Shown: positions 1 through 6,523 of the stretch, in pieces
Numbering within the stretch: the first letter of the stretch is position 1
Layout of the letters: each line of letters starts with the position of its first letter
Source: an uncultured Clostridia bacterium
GTDB lineage: Bacteria; Bacillota; Clostridia; TANB77; CAG-508
Length of the DNA stretch: 45,567 nt
Direction of reading: 5' to 3'
Assembly: GCA_948919095.1 (NCBI GenBank)
Contig: CAQYCU010000002.1
Coordinates: forward strand, 1-45,567
Notes under the pieces: model-generated
What the model was told of the DNA's origin: nothing
The model's input: only the letters and a program-made list of their open reading frames with translations
The model's database searches: none
Made by a program: the position numbers and the translations under genes

Positions 1-82
1 CTGCTATTACTAGACATGGTCCTTCTGTTTGTTCTACGGCTTCTTTTTGTTTTGGATTTAGTTCTTCTATTAGATCTTGCAT
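1..82 (-). CDS. pcrA: ATP-dependent DNA helicase PcrA/UvrD, N-terminal fragment
   Basis: The minus strand from 82 to the window edge encodes 27 residues beginning MQDLIEELNPKQKEAVE and continuing QTEGPCLVIA. This is the Q-motif region that opens UvrD/PcrA superfamily 1 helicases, just before the Walker A loop, which lies off the window. These helicases unwind DNA 3'-5' in repair and replication restart. The ATG at 82 is chosen because the protein then begins where family members begin, and an in-frame stop lies upstream at 113-115. No strong Shine-Dalgarno sits at the usual distance; a GGGAG lies about 18 bases upstream. Only about 4% of the gene is visible, so PcrA, UvrD and Rep cannot be told apart firmly. 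Confidence 0.72.
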   Translation of the reverse strand, partial: MQDLIEELNPKQKEAVEQTEGPCLVIA

Positions 83-86
83 TGTT

Positions 87-202
87 TTATTTCTTTCGCT
101 CCCTTCGTTTACTCATTGCTCCCTGTGTTTTCGTTGGAAAATCACGTTTTGCAGTTCTTGTTTGCGGTTTGTTTTTTCATTATCATCCGTGTTTTTAAAC
201 AT
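87..202 (-). other. Leader with two overlapping short ORFs before the helicase gene
   Basis: Between the predicted promoter and the helicase start, the minus strand holds a 29-codon ORF (202-113) whose TGA stop overlaps the ATG of a 9-codon basic ORF (116-87). The helicase ATG follows four bases after the second stop. A GGGAG precedes the 9-codon ORF by two bases and is repeated inside it. Translation of either ORF is inference; they may be chance. Confidence 0.2.
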
Positions 203-253
203 TTGACAATTGTTATATTTATGTAGTTTTATTAAACTTATGTTTGCTTTGTT

Positions 254-283
254 ATTGTACTACATTATATATTTAAAAGTCAA
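254..283 (-). promoter_or_regulatory. Promoter for the helicase gene
   Basis: Read on the minus strand: TTGACT (283-278), an 18-base spacer, TACAAT (259-254). The predicted start of transcription is near 247, giving a leader of about 165 bases before the helicase ATG. Confidence 0.6.
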
Positions 284-339
284 GGATATTGTTGTTTTTT
301 TTGTAATTTTTGATTACGCCTTATTCCTTTGACGAAAAT

Positions 340-368
340 TTGACTTATATGCTAATTTATGGTAATAT
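340..368 (+). promoter_or_regulatory. Promoter for the small orphan gene at 415
   Basis: TTGACT (340-345), a 17-base spacer and TAATAT (363-368) lie about 45 bases upstream of the start codon. This promoter diverges from the helicase promoter. Confidence 0.6.
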
Positions 369-414
369 ATAATAGAATACTTTTGCAGTATATTATTTTA
401 GGAAGGTGATTTAT

Positions 415-774
415 ATGCTAAGTTTATTACCCAATTCTCACGTCCCTACCACTCAGGAAGAGCGGGAAAAGATCGATAGGCTGGACATTGAGCGTCTTGA
501 TCTTTGGCAAGAAAGTTTCCTTCAGGATGCTTCTCATATAACCGAAATTCCCTGTATTCGCAATCTTGTCTTCGAAATGACGTTTCCTATCAGCCAGAAG
601 TTTTCCAAGTATTCTTCTTTGCCTTATGGAAAGGTTGGCACTGATGAAAATCAAAACCTGCTGATCATGGATGGCAACTTGATCTTAGATGCGGGGTGTC
701 CCTATCGTGCTCTGGTAAAGAGAAATTTCTGGGAGATGGCTTCTGGCATCAGATGTGCCTGGGCGTGGAAATAA
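415..774 (+). CDS. Hypothetical protein of foreign base composition (119 aa)
   Basis: The ATG at 415 follows a strong Shine-Dalgarno (AGGAAGGTGA) at the right distance, with a good promoter upstream and a strong hairpin after the stop, so this looks like a complete one-gene transcription unit. I do not recognise the protein. It is soluble, with an acidic and charged first half and a Trp/Cys-containing end (FWEMASGIRCAWAWK), with no signal peptide or membrane segment. Counting bases 421-774 gives 157 G or C (44%), clearly above the surrounding A/T-rich genes. Codons such as CTG, CGG, GCG and ATC, rare nearby, are used freely. The composition suggests recent acquisition. A GTG at 406 is an alternative start but falls inside the ribosome binding site. 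Confidence 0.6.
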   Translation: MLSLLPNSHVPTTQEEREKIDRLDIERLDLWQESFLQDASHITEIPCIRNLVFEMTFPISQKFSKYSSLPYGKVGTDENQNLLIMDGNLILDAGCPYRALVKRNFWEMASGIRCAWAWK

Positions 775-778
775 TCCT

Positions 779-818
779 AAGATAAAGGCGTATCTCAAGT
801 GATGTGCGCCTTTATCTT
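779..818. terminator. Bidirectional terminator hairpin
   Basis: GATAAAGGCG (781-790) pairs perfectly with CGCCTTTATC (807-816), and two further A-T pairs extend the stem. It lies between the convergent ends of the orphan gene and the zip fragment and is followed by A/T-rich sequence on both sides. Confidence 0.75.
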
Positions 819-850
819 TAATATTTAACTTTTTATTCATGTTTTTTCAA

Positions 851-1139
851 TTAATTTCTAAATAATATCCCTAATAAAAATCCTAATATTATTCCTAATG
901 AGCTTGTTCTTCCGTTGTATAGTTTGTTGTATTCTGGAATAAGTTCTCCTGATACTACATAAAGCATCGCTCCACCTGCAAATGCTAATGATATTGCTAT
1001 TATTTCTATTGATATATTCCCTACTAGCGCTCCTATAGTTGCTCCTATTCCTGTTGCAATACCTGATAATATTATATAGGTTATTATTTTTATTTTATTC
1101 ATTCCTCCATTTTTTAATGGTATTGCCATTGCTATTCCG
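851..1139 (-). pseudogene. ZIP family metal transporter, 3' part of interrupted gene
   Basis: The minus strand encodes GIAMAIPLKNGGMNKIK and then the last three membrane helices of a ZIP (ZupT-like) zinc/iron permease, ending GILLGFLLGILFRN-like (stop at 851). The 5' part of the same gene lies at 7446-7904. Between them is a 6.3-kb integrative element. Joined, the parts give about 248 residues, the usual ZIP length, with the join inside the conserved metal-site motif H-x-I-P-E-G of helix V. The fragment has no ribosome binding site of its own; its first ATG is at 1129. At the junction the order is CCAGAA-C-GGA, one base too many to restore the frame, so even precise excision would leave a frameshift. 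Confidence 0.85.
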
Positions 1140-1148
1140 TTCTGGTAT
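1140..1148 (+). repeat. Left attachment core
   Basis: TTCTGGTAT, identical to 7446-7454. The outer side is zip sequence; the inner side is the attP arm, which also carries the recombinase stop codon (1152-1154). Confidence 0.8.
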
Positions 1149-1151
1149 GTG

Positions 1152-2717
1152 TTAAAATAGACACTGATTATTTCTTATCTCATTTAACTTTCTAAAGTTA
1201 AATACTATGTCTATTTGTTTGTCTTGGTGTATTTCTATTCTATTTATTAATACTCTTAATAGTTCTTTTGTTGGTTTTTTTAGGCTTAAAGTTTGATTTA
1301 TTATTTTTTTTATTTGTTCTGTATTATCTTCTTGTGCGTTTTCTTTTTCTCTTTGTATTGCTTCGTATTTATCTTGCTGTTGTTTAATTTTAGTGTTTAA
1401 GTCATTATATACTCTTTCGTACATTTCTTCGCTTATTTTCCCGTTTAGCTTGTCTATATACATTGTATCCATATTGCTTTTTATTTTGCTTATTTCTAAT
1501 TCTATTGCTTTTAATATTGCTGTATAATCACTTTTTCTTTTATTGTTTTTTATATTTATTTCTACTTCGCCTTTGTTTATATTTATAAATAGTTTTTGTA
1601 TGTATTCTATGACTGTCTTTTCTAACTCTTCGTAACTAAAACCGTGTGATGTGCATATTTTTAGTTTGGAGTTTCTTCTATAATTATTGCATACCATACT
1701 TAGACTTCCATTTTGTCTTGCTCTTACTCCAATTTTGTGTTTGCATTCGTGGCATATTAATAGTCCATCTAATAAAAATTGATGTTTTTTTTCGTTTCTG
1801 CAATATTGTTGAGTGATTGTCATTTTTTGTACTGTTTCAAATATTTCTTTACTTATAATTGGTTCGTGGGTGTTTTCTACTATATACCATTGTTCTTTTG
1901 GGTTTGGTCTTATTTTTCTGTTTTTATAACTTATCCTACTACTTTTGTTTTGTATGGTTGTTCCAATATATATTGGATTTTTTAATATGTTTTTTATTGC
2001 TCTGTTTTCCCAAAATGTCTGCTTATTGTATCTTATTTGGTTAGCTGTTGGTATATTGTTTTTTATAAGGTAGTTTTTTATATCATAGAGCCTTTTTCCA
2101 CTATATGCCATATTAAATATTGTTCTTACTGTTTCTGCTTCTTTTTCGTTTATTATTAGCTTGTTTTTGTCTTGTGGACTTTTCATATATCCTAGTGCTA
2201 TTTTTCCTCCTACCCATTTTCCTTCTTTTTGCATTGTGTGTAAGCTTGTTCTAATTTTTTTTGATGTGTCTTTTGAATACATATCATTTAGTATTGATTT
2301 AAATGGTATTATGTCGTTGTTACTATTGTCGTTTTTAAATGTGTCTACACCGTCTGTTAATGCAATATACCTTACATTATATTCTGGAAACCATTTTTCT
2401 ATATATTCTCCTGTTTCTATATAATCACGTCCTAAACGGGATAGGTCTTTTGTTATGACCATATTTATTTTTCCTTGTTCTATGTCTTTTTTCATTCTTT
2501 GGAATTCTGGTCTATTGAAGTTTGTTCCTGTGTATCCTTGGTCTATGTATATGTCTATTAACTTATATCCTTCTCCTAGTTTATTAACGTATTCTGTTAA
2601 TAGTGTTCTTTGGTTTGTTATACTTTCACTTTCGTCATATCCTCTGTCAACGTCTTCTTTTGATAGTCGTATATATATTGCTACTTCGTAAAATATTTCT
2701 TCTATTGTTTCAAGCAT
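1152..2717 (-). CDS. Large serine recombinase (site-specific integrase), 521 aa
   Basis: This enzyme cuts and rejoins DNA at att sites through a phosphoserine link, integrating and, with a directionality factor, excising the element. The N-terminal resolvase domain (about 1-150) has the catalytic motif YIRLSKED with Ser19, plus ITKDLSRLGRD around residue 95. A recombinase domain follows (about 165-270: GGKIALGYM, RAIKNILKNPIYIG). Then comes a zinc ribbon with LLICHECKHKIG and a later Cys pair (about 315-365), and a coiled coil near 390-465. Length and domain order match Tn-type and phage large serine integrases. The start is fixed by AGGGAGGA five bases upstream of the ATG. The last codons and stop lie inside the attP arm. 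The start region folds into a hairpin, so translation may be controlled. Confidence 0.95.
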   Translation of the reverse strand: MLETIEEIFYEVAIYIRLSKEDVDRGYDESESITNQRTLLTEYVNKLGEGYKLIDIYIDQGYTGTNFNRPEFQRMKKDIEQGKINMVITKDLSRLGRDYIETGEYIEKWFPEYNVRYIALTDGVDTFKNDNSNNDIIPFKSILNDMYSKDTSKKIRTSLHTMQKEGKWVGGKIALGYMKSPQDKNKLIINEKEAETVRTIFNMAYSGKRLYDIKNYLIKNNIPTANQIRYNKQTFWENRAIKNILKNPIYIGTTIQNKSSRISYKNRKIRPNPKEQWYIVENTHEPIISKEIFETVQKMTITQQYCRNEKKHQFLLDGLLICHECKHKIGVRARQNGSLSMVCNNYRRNSKLKICTSHGFSYEELEKTVIEYIQKLFININKGEVEINIKNNKRKSDYTAILKAIELEISKIKSNMDTMYIDKLNGKISEEMYERVYNDLNTKIKQQQDKYEAIQREKENAQEDNTEQIKKIINQTLSLKKPTKELLRVLINRIEIHQDKQIDIVFNFRKLNEIRNNQCLF

Positions 2718-2739
2718 TTATCCTCCCTTCCTATGCTTG
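2711..2739 (-). promoter_or_regulatory. Hairpin enclosing the recombinase ribosome binding site and start
   Basis: In the mRNA, CAAGCAU (2739-2733) can pair perfectly with AUGCUUG (2717-2711). The second arm is the start codon and the next codons of the recombinase. The 15-base loop (2732-2718) contains the Shine-Dalgarno AGGGAGGA. Pairing is seen in the sequence; a role in limiting recombinase translation is inference. Confidence 0.5.
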
Positions 2740-2762
2740 ATTGAAATAATTATAACTTACAA
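2739..2762 (-). repeat. Element repeat, copy 1 (inverted)
   Basis: Read on minus: TTGTAAGTTATAATTATTTC followed by AATC. It matches 7391-7415 over its whole length apart from one extra T there. It lies directly upstream of the recombinase gene. Confidence 0.7.
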
Positions 2763-2864
2763 ATATATTTTAGATTATGAGTACAGCCTAATTTTGTTTT
2801 TTTCGTGTTACTTTTTTGGCTGTATTTGCTTTGTTGAATAGTTTTTGATTATGCTTTTATATTT

Positions 2865-2879
2865 TTGTAAGTTATAATT
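2865..2879 (+). repeat. Element repeat, copy 2 (15-bp core)
   Basis: TTGTAAGTTATAATT, in inverted orientation to copy 1 about 100 bp away. Between the two lies a further inverted pair, TACAGCC/GGCTGTA (about 2782-2788 and 2818-2824). Confidence 0.65.
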
Positions 2880-2897
2880 TAGAGCTTTGTTCTCATT

Positions 2898-3005
2898 TTA
2901 TTTTTTATTATATTTTTCGTTTTCTATTATATATTCTGCTACTGTTTTTTCTACTTTTTCGCCCTTTTCATCAAAATACACATTGATTTTAAATGTTATT
3001 TCCAT
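2898..3005 (-). CDS. Small protein of the integrative element (35 aa)
   Basis: The ATG at 3005 is preceded by AGGAGACGCAA, a good ribosome binding site. The product begins MEITFKINVYFDEKGEKVE and ends EYIIENEKYNKK. It is charged, with alternating hydrophobic residues that suggest a short beta strand pair followed by a helix. I cannot assign a family. It lies between the recombinase and the 56-residue gene on the same strand, so it may belong to the same transcript. A directionality factor or regulator is possible from position only. Confidence 0.5.
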   Translation of the reverse strand: MEITFKINVYFDEKGEKVEKTVAEYIIENEKYNKK

Positions 3006-3120
3006 TTGCGTCTCCTATATTATTTTGTTTTATAATAATATTATATGTATTTTTCTGTCGTTTTTTTATATAAATTTTTCTTGGGTATTTTTTGTTCATT
3101 ATATTATATTGTTATATAAC

Positions 3121-3156
3121 AAAAAAAATACACTTCGTTTTGAAATGTATTTTTTA
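3121..3156 (-). terminator. Terminator after the 56-aa gene
   Basis: AAAATACA and TGTATTTT arms with an inner TTC/GAA pairing form an A/T-rich hairpin flanked by A and T runs on either strand. It lies downstream of the gene ending at 3205. Confidence 0.5.
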
Positions 3157-3204
3157 AATTTTATATCTGGTCTCTATATACTTTTTGAAAATAATTATAT
3201 TTAG

Positions 3205-3375
3205 TTACTGCTCCTCTAAGTTTTCAAGTGCTACTCTTACTGCTTCTACTACAAATGCAGTAAATGTGCAATCTTTTCCTTCAATAGCCTTTTCTACATT
3301 ATCTATAATATTATTAGGAAATCTTATACACTTATTAGTTGTTGGTGGAACAGATGGAATTTTAAATTTTTTCAT
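3205..3375 (-). CDS. Small YlcI/YnfO-like protein (56 aa)
   Basis: The ATG at 3375 has GAGGT seven bases upstream. The product begins MKKFKIPSVPPTTNKCIRFP and continues with a helix (NNIIDNVEKAIEGKDC) and TFTAFVVEAVRVALENLEEQ. Short proteins of this pattern are common in clostridial mobile elements and are usually annotated YlcI/YnfO-like; the strand-helix-helix pattern resembles a ribbon-helix-helix DNA binder. A regulatory role in the element is inference. It is transcribed divergently from the membrane-protein gene at 3496. Confidence 0.6.
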   Translation of the reverse strand: MKKFKIPSVPPTTNKCIRFPNNIIDNVEKAIEGKDCTFTAFVVEAVRVALENLEEQ

Positions 3376-3495
3376 ATACTTACCTCATTATATATTATTA
3401 TATATTTAAAAAAATATATTGTATGCATAACAAATGTACTGCAATAAAATATATTCTATGTTATAATTGTCATAAAAAGAAAGGAGGATGTTATT

Positions 3496-4248
3496 ATGGA
3501 AGAAAACAAAAAAAGTGGATTAAGTACTGCTAGTTTAGTACTAGGTATTATTTCTATTGTTTTTTCTTTTATCCCATTTTTAAATTTTTTATCTATTATA
3601 ATGGGAATTTTAAGTATTATTTTTGGTATTATAGGAATTGTTAGAAAGGCTGGAAAAGGAGTTGCTATTGCTGGATTTATATTAGGTATTATATCCATTA
3701 TTATTACTTATAATTTTTATAAAAATGTTTTTGATGTTTTTGGTAATATAAGTAATGAATTAAATAATATTGCTAATGTAAGTAGTTCTAATGAAAATAC
3801 TAACGAAGAAACTGTTAAGATTTCTTCTGGAGATACTATTACCGGAAAAGATGTTGAAATTAATATTGATAATATGGAATTTAAACAAAAGGTTGAATCT
3901 CCTTTTGAGACTTATTTTTCCGAATATTATCAAGTTAAGGATTCTGATAATACTTATTTGTGTATTATCTTAGATTGTAAAAATACTTCTACTATTGATT
4001 TGGATGCCTCTTCTGTTGCTAAGGTTAGTGTTAAATATAATAACATTTATAATTATTCTAGCTTTTCAACAATACCTGATTCTTCTTTAGGTTTTACTTA
4101 TTCTAATATAACTAGAATTAAACCGCTTACTTCACAAAAAATTTATTATTTAGCAGAAATGCCAAAAAACATTGCTGATGAACAAGATACTTCTGTTGAG
4201 GTAAATATAAAGGTTGATGATAAAACTTATACATATCAATATCGTTAA
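3496..4248 (+). CDS. Membrane protein, DUF4190-like helices with DUF4352-like outer domain (250 aa)
   Basis: The ATG at 3496 follows AAAGGAGG at about 7 bases. Residues 8-75 carry Gly/Ile/Ser-rich membrane helices (LSTASLVLGIISIVFSF, then GIIGIVRKAGKGVAIAGFIL) of the DUF4190 type. A linker rich in Asn, Ser and Thr follows (about 85-110). The rest (about 112-250) is a soluble beta-rich domain like DUF4352, including YLCIILDCKNTSTIDL. DUF4352 is an extracellular domain of unknown role, common in Gram-positive mobile elements and resembling lipoprotein immunoglobulin-like folds. The PH-domain gene starts about 18 bases after the stop, so the two form an operon inside the element. An envelope role is likely; the function is unknown. 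Confidence 0.7.
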   Translation: MEENKKSGLSTASLVLGIISIVFSFIPFLNFLSIIMGILSIIFGIIGIVRKAGKGVAIAGFILGIISIIITYNFYKNVFDVFGNISNELNNIANVSSSNENTNEETVKISSGDTITGKDVEINIDNMEFKQKVESPFETYFSEYYQVKDSDNTYLCIILDCKNTSTIDLDASSVAKVSVKYNNIYNYSSFSTIPDSSLGFTYSNITRIKPLTSQKIYYLAEMPKNIADEQDTSVEVNIKVDDKTYTYQYR

Positions 4249-4266
4249 TAAGGAGTATTTTTGATT

Positions 4267-4668
4267 ATGAATAATCTATATGATATTAGGATTAGTAAGT
4301 TTTGGGCTATATTTTGGCTTGTTATATCTATATTTCTTGCATTTGGTAATATAGCTGTTGGAGTACTCAGTTTAATAATCCCAGCCTATTACTATGATTT
4401 ATCAAAAAATTGTAAGTATAGCTATGATGATGAAAAATTAATAATTCAGTATGGAATTTTTAATAAAGTTCAAACTGTAATTCCTTTATATAGGATAATA
4501 AATATAACAGTCCAAGCTAATATTTTTGGATTTGGATATATTAAAATATCTGATAAAGAACGTTCTTTAATATTAAAGTATGTTGTTAATCCTAGAAGTG
4601 AGATGGACAAACTTACTGATAAGTGGAATAATGCTAAAACACAAAATATAAGAAATGAAGTAATATAA
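4267..4668 (+). CDS. Membrane protein with bacterial PH domain (YdbS/YdbT-like), 133 aa
   Basis: Two N-terminal membrane helices (about residues 11-45, FWAIFWLVISIFLAFG and then a second) are followed by a bacterial PH domain. The pattern YSYDDEKLIIQYGIFNK, then VIPLYRIINITVQ and GFGYIKI, is that of PF03703 (YdbS/YdbT), where a strand-turn-strand is followed by I-P-x-x-x-I. These domains sit at the membrane and their ligand is generally unknown. AGGAG at 4251-4255 lies 11 bases from the ATG at 4267 and 5 bases from a TTG at 4261, so a two-residue-longer form starting at TTG is possible. It follows the DUF4190/DUF4352 gene and ends at a clear terminator. Confidence 0.7.
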   Translation: MNNLYDIRISKFWAIFWLVISIFLAFGNIAVGVLSLIIPAYYYDLSKNCKYSYDDEKLIIQYGIFNKVQTVIPLYRIINITVQANIFGFGYIKISDKERSLILKYVVNPRSEMDKLTDKWNNAKTQNIRNEVI

Positions 4669-4696
4669 TAATTATTTTGTATTTAATTTTTTCTTT

Positions 4697-4731
4697 ATAC
4701 AAGTATTTGCTATAAATGTGAGTACTTGTAT
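4697..4731 (+). terminator. Terminator of the membrane/PH-domain operon
   Basis: ATACAAGTA (4697-4705) pairs perfectly with TACTTGTAT (4723-4731), followed by TATTTTTT. Confidence 0.7.
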
Positions 4732-4811
4732 TATTTTTTAAGATTTATTCAATAAAAAAACACATCTCTATTGTTAGAAATGTATTTTCAAAATTTTCTG
4801 GTAAATTATAT

Positions 4812-4840
4812 TTGACTTTTTTACTTAATGTGTGTATAAT
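4812..4840 (+). promoter_or_regulatory. Promoter of the antisense RNA
   Basis: TTGACT (4812-4817), a 17-base spacer and TATAAT (4835-4840) make a near-consensus sigma-A promoter. No coding gene follows it on this strand. Confidence 0.75.
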
Positions 4841-4846
4841 ATAAAT

Positions 4847-4928
4847 AAGAAATGAGAAACTACAAAAGTAGTTGCCAAGAATAATTAAAATAACCGTTTA
4901 CTTGGGCAAAAGCAGAACGGTTATTTTT
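4847..4928 (+). ncRNA. Probable antitoxin RNA of a type I toxin-antitoxin locus
   Basis: A transcript from the promoter at 4812-4840 would start near 4847 and end in the T-run after the hairpin at 4889-4925, about 80 nt. It has a 5' hairpin (AACTAC/GTAGTT, 4858-4873). It converges on the small hydrophobic-peptide gene on the minus strand and shares its terminator, so the 3' ends are fully complementary. AAGUAGUU (4866-4873) can also pair with AACUACUU in the toxin leader (5097-5090). Convergent short RNA, membrane peptide and shared terminator are the layout of Fst/par-like type I systems. Family membership is not recognised. Confidence 0.55.
4889..4925. terminator. Shared bidirectional terminator
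   Basis: AATAACCGTT (4889-4898) pairs perfectly with AACGGTTATT (4916-4925). T-runs follow on the plus strand, and A/T-rich sequence follows on the minus strand. Confidence 0.8.
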
Positions 4929-5045
4929 TTATTGCCTATGTAGTAAATAACAGATGATGATTAACAAGGCAATATTTATGATAGTTATTCCTATTAATCC
5001 GTAGAAAAATAGGTATGTAATTTTTAATAATGCTATTTCTACCAT
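4929..5045 (-). CDS. Small hydrophobic peptide, probable type I toxin (38 aa)
   Basis: The ATG at 5045 has a very strong Shine-Dalgarno (GGGAGGTGG) five bases upstream. The product is a single membrane helix with a basic tail: it starts MVEIALLKITYLFFYGLIG, runs through ITIINIALLIIICYLL and ends HRQ. It has its own promoter (5158-5186) and a leader of about 105 bases, and converges on a short RNA that ends in the same terminator. Small membrane peptides in this layout are typically type I toxins that depolarise or perturb the membrane when the antisense RNA is lost. The sequence does not match Fst, TxpA or Ldr as I know them. It may stabilise the integrative element. Confidence 0.55.
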   Translation of the reverse strand: MVEIALLKITYLFFYGLIGITIINIALLIIICYLLHRQ

Positions 5046-5157
5046 ATTAACCACCTCCCTTACATCAGTCTCAAAGCTAAAAGCTTTGGAAGTAGTTTGT
5101 ATACTTCAAAGAGTTAAAAGGTGGCAACTCACTCCGCTTATTCTCATTTCAATATTT

Positions 5158-5186
5158 ACTATATAACATTTTTTTAGTATTTGCAA
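5158..5186 (-). promoter_or_regulatory. Promoter of the toxin-like gene
   Basis: On the minus strand: TTGCAA (5186-5181), a 17-base spacer, TATAGT (5163-5158). The leader begins with GAAATGAGAA (5150-5141), which also opens the opposing RNA at 4849-4858. Confidence 0.6.
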
Positions 5187-5203
5187 GTGTATATATTAAT
5201 TTT

Positions 5204-5880
5204 TTAGTTATTAATATCATTTATCGATTTATTCAAGTCATCTATGGAATTTGAAAAGTTTTCTAGTGATTTTTATATTCATTTGCTTTTGAATAATCTT
5301 CAAATATTACTGTATTATTATAATTATCTATATTATATGTACTATCAATTAGATGTATAAGGATGTACTGTTTTTCTTAATATGCCTCTGCTTTTCGTAT
5401 AATATGTAGTTTTACTTCCATATCCTTGATATAAAGTATCATGTATTCAATCTTTAAATAATGTATTATATGTTCCTGTTATTATCTTATATTTTGGATT
5501 TCTTCCTAGTAGCCAACTTGCACTATTTGTTGCTGTTCTACTTTTTCCATGTCTGGGTGGCATATTCACTATTAATAATTCGTTATCATCATATTCAAAT
5601 TCTTGTATTCCTTGACATATTTTTTCCAAATAAGGTGCATCTTTTTCATTATAGAATTCTTCACTATCTCTTATTTTACAATAATCAAATAAACTCTGTG
5701 AAGCAAGTTCACATTTTGCTTTTAATATTGTTACTTCTGTTAATTGCATATCTATTCTTCTTTCTTCTCTATTTTACTATATGCTATTGCTTTTAATTCT
5801 TCTACTGATAATGCTTTCATATTTTCTCTTTCTTCATCTTCTTATTGTATTTCTACTTTTGTTATATCATATCCTTGCAT
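5204..5880 (-). pseudogene. Decayed phage terminase region
   Basis: A 100-codon minus-strand ORF (5749-5447) reads LLIVNMPPRHGKSRTA and NPKYKIITGTYN, the Walker A region of a phage terminase large subunit, which normally has 400 or more residues. It stops early. Downstream, open stretches in shifting frames continue to a stop near 5204 (for instance SLENFSNSIDDLNKSINDI), and upstream (5752-5880) an interrupted frame ending ALSVEELKAIAYSKIEKKEE precedes the ATG. The best reading is a terminase, perhaps with its small-subunit end, with an internal deletion and several stops. No other capsid or tail gene is present, so packaging is not functional. It suggests a phage ancestor for the element. 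Confidence 0.75.
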
Positions 5881-6019
5881 TCTATTTATTATTAGTTTAT
5901 AATCGTTTTAACTAAAATAATAAGTTTAATATATTTCTAAAAATATTTTTGTAAAATTATGGAAATTATTGAAAAAGTGTAATATATTATTAATATAATT
6001 TAATTTCTAAGGAGAATAT

Positions 6020-6523
6020 ATGGATAAATTTATTAATAATGAACTTAACAACACAAAAACTAAAGAGAAAAATAAAGAGGTTGGTGCCTTTTTGCAAGAA
6101 TTAGAAAGTGAATTGGGAAATGAATTAAAAGATGAAATAGATATGCCTTTGGAAAAAGCAACAATTAGTAAAAGCCTTTATAAAGAGATATATAATGATT
6201 TACCATTAGCACAAAAATATAGGAAACAACTAAAAGGAATAATAAGAAATTGTATGTTGGACAATTCAGCTGGTTCAGATTATGCATATCTTAGTTATGA
6301 TGGAAAAAATAAAAAATATTATGCAGATATATATGATGGAGATGTTAATAGAGTATATATACCTGAAAAGGAATTTATTGATGCAAAGTTATCTGTCGAT
6401 CATTTTTATGATTTAACAGATGATTGGTCTCATTTTATTGATAATAATAAAGATATAAGAGGTTATCTTAAAAATCAAATTGAACATGAACTTTATATTC
6501 TGGATTTGGAGAATAAGAAATAA
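6020..6523 (+). CDS. Unknown protein paired with a nuclease (167 aa)
   Basis: The ATG at 6020 follows AAGGAG at a good distance. I do not recognise the family. The protein is hydrophilic, with a Lys/Glu-rich helical first third (VGAFLQELESELGNELKD), a middle with YLSYDGKNKKYYADIYDG that looks like beta strands, and an acidic C-terminal half (DHFYDLTDDWSHFIDNN). There is no signal peptide or membrane helix. Its stop (TAA) overlaps the nuclease start ATG (TAATG), so the two are translationally coupled. An acidic partner encoded just before a nuclease suggests an inhibitor or immunity protein, but a substrate or RNA-binding partner is equally possible. Confidence 0.65.
   Translation: MDKFINNELNNTKTKEKNKEVGAFLQELESELGNELKDEIDMPLEKATISKSLYKEIYNDLPLAQKYRKQLKGIIRNCMLDNSAGSDYAYLSYDGKNKKYYADIYDGDVNRVYIPEKEFIDAKLSVDHFYDLTDDWSHFIDNNKDIRGYLKNQIEHELYILDLENKK

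Noticed and set aside
16..198. Plus-strand hydrophobic open frame at the left edge
   Set aside because: The minus strand encodes the PcrA/UvrD N-terminus here; the plus frame is its shadow.
2155..3204. Several plus-strand Phe/Ser/Tyr-rich frames across the integrase and upstream gap
   Set aside because: They are antisense to the integrase and to the 35-residue gene and lack ribosome binding sites.
5461..5796. Plus-strand open frame over the terminase remnant
   Set aside because: It is the complement of the recognisable terminase Walker A region, is rich in Leu/Phe/Tyr as expected of an antisense frame in A/T-rich DNA, and has no ribosome binding site.
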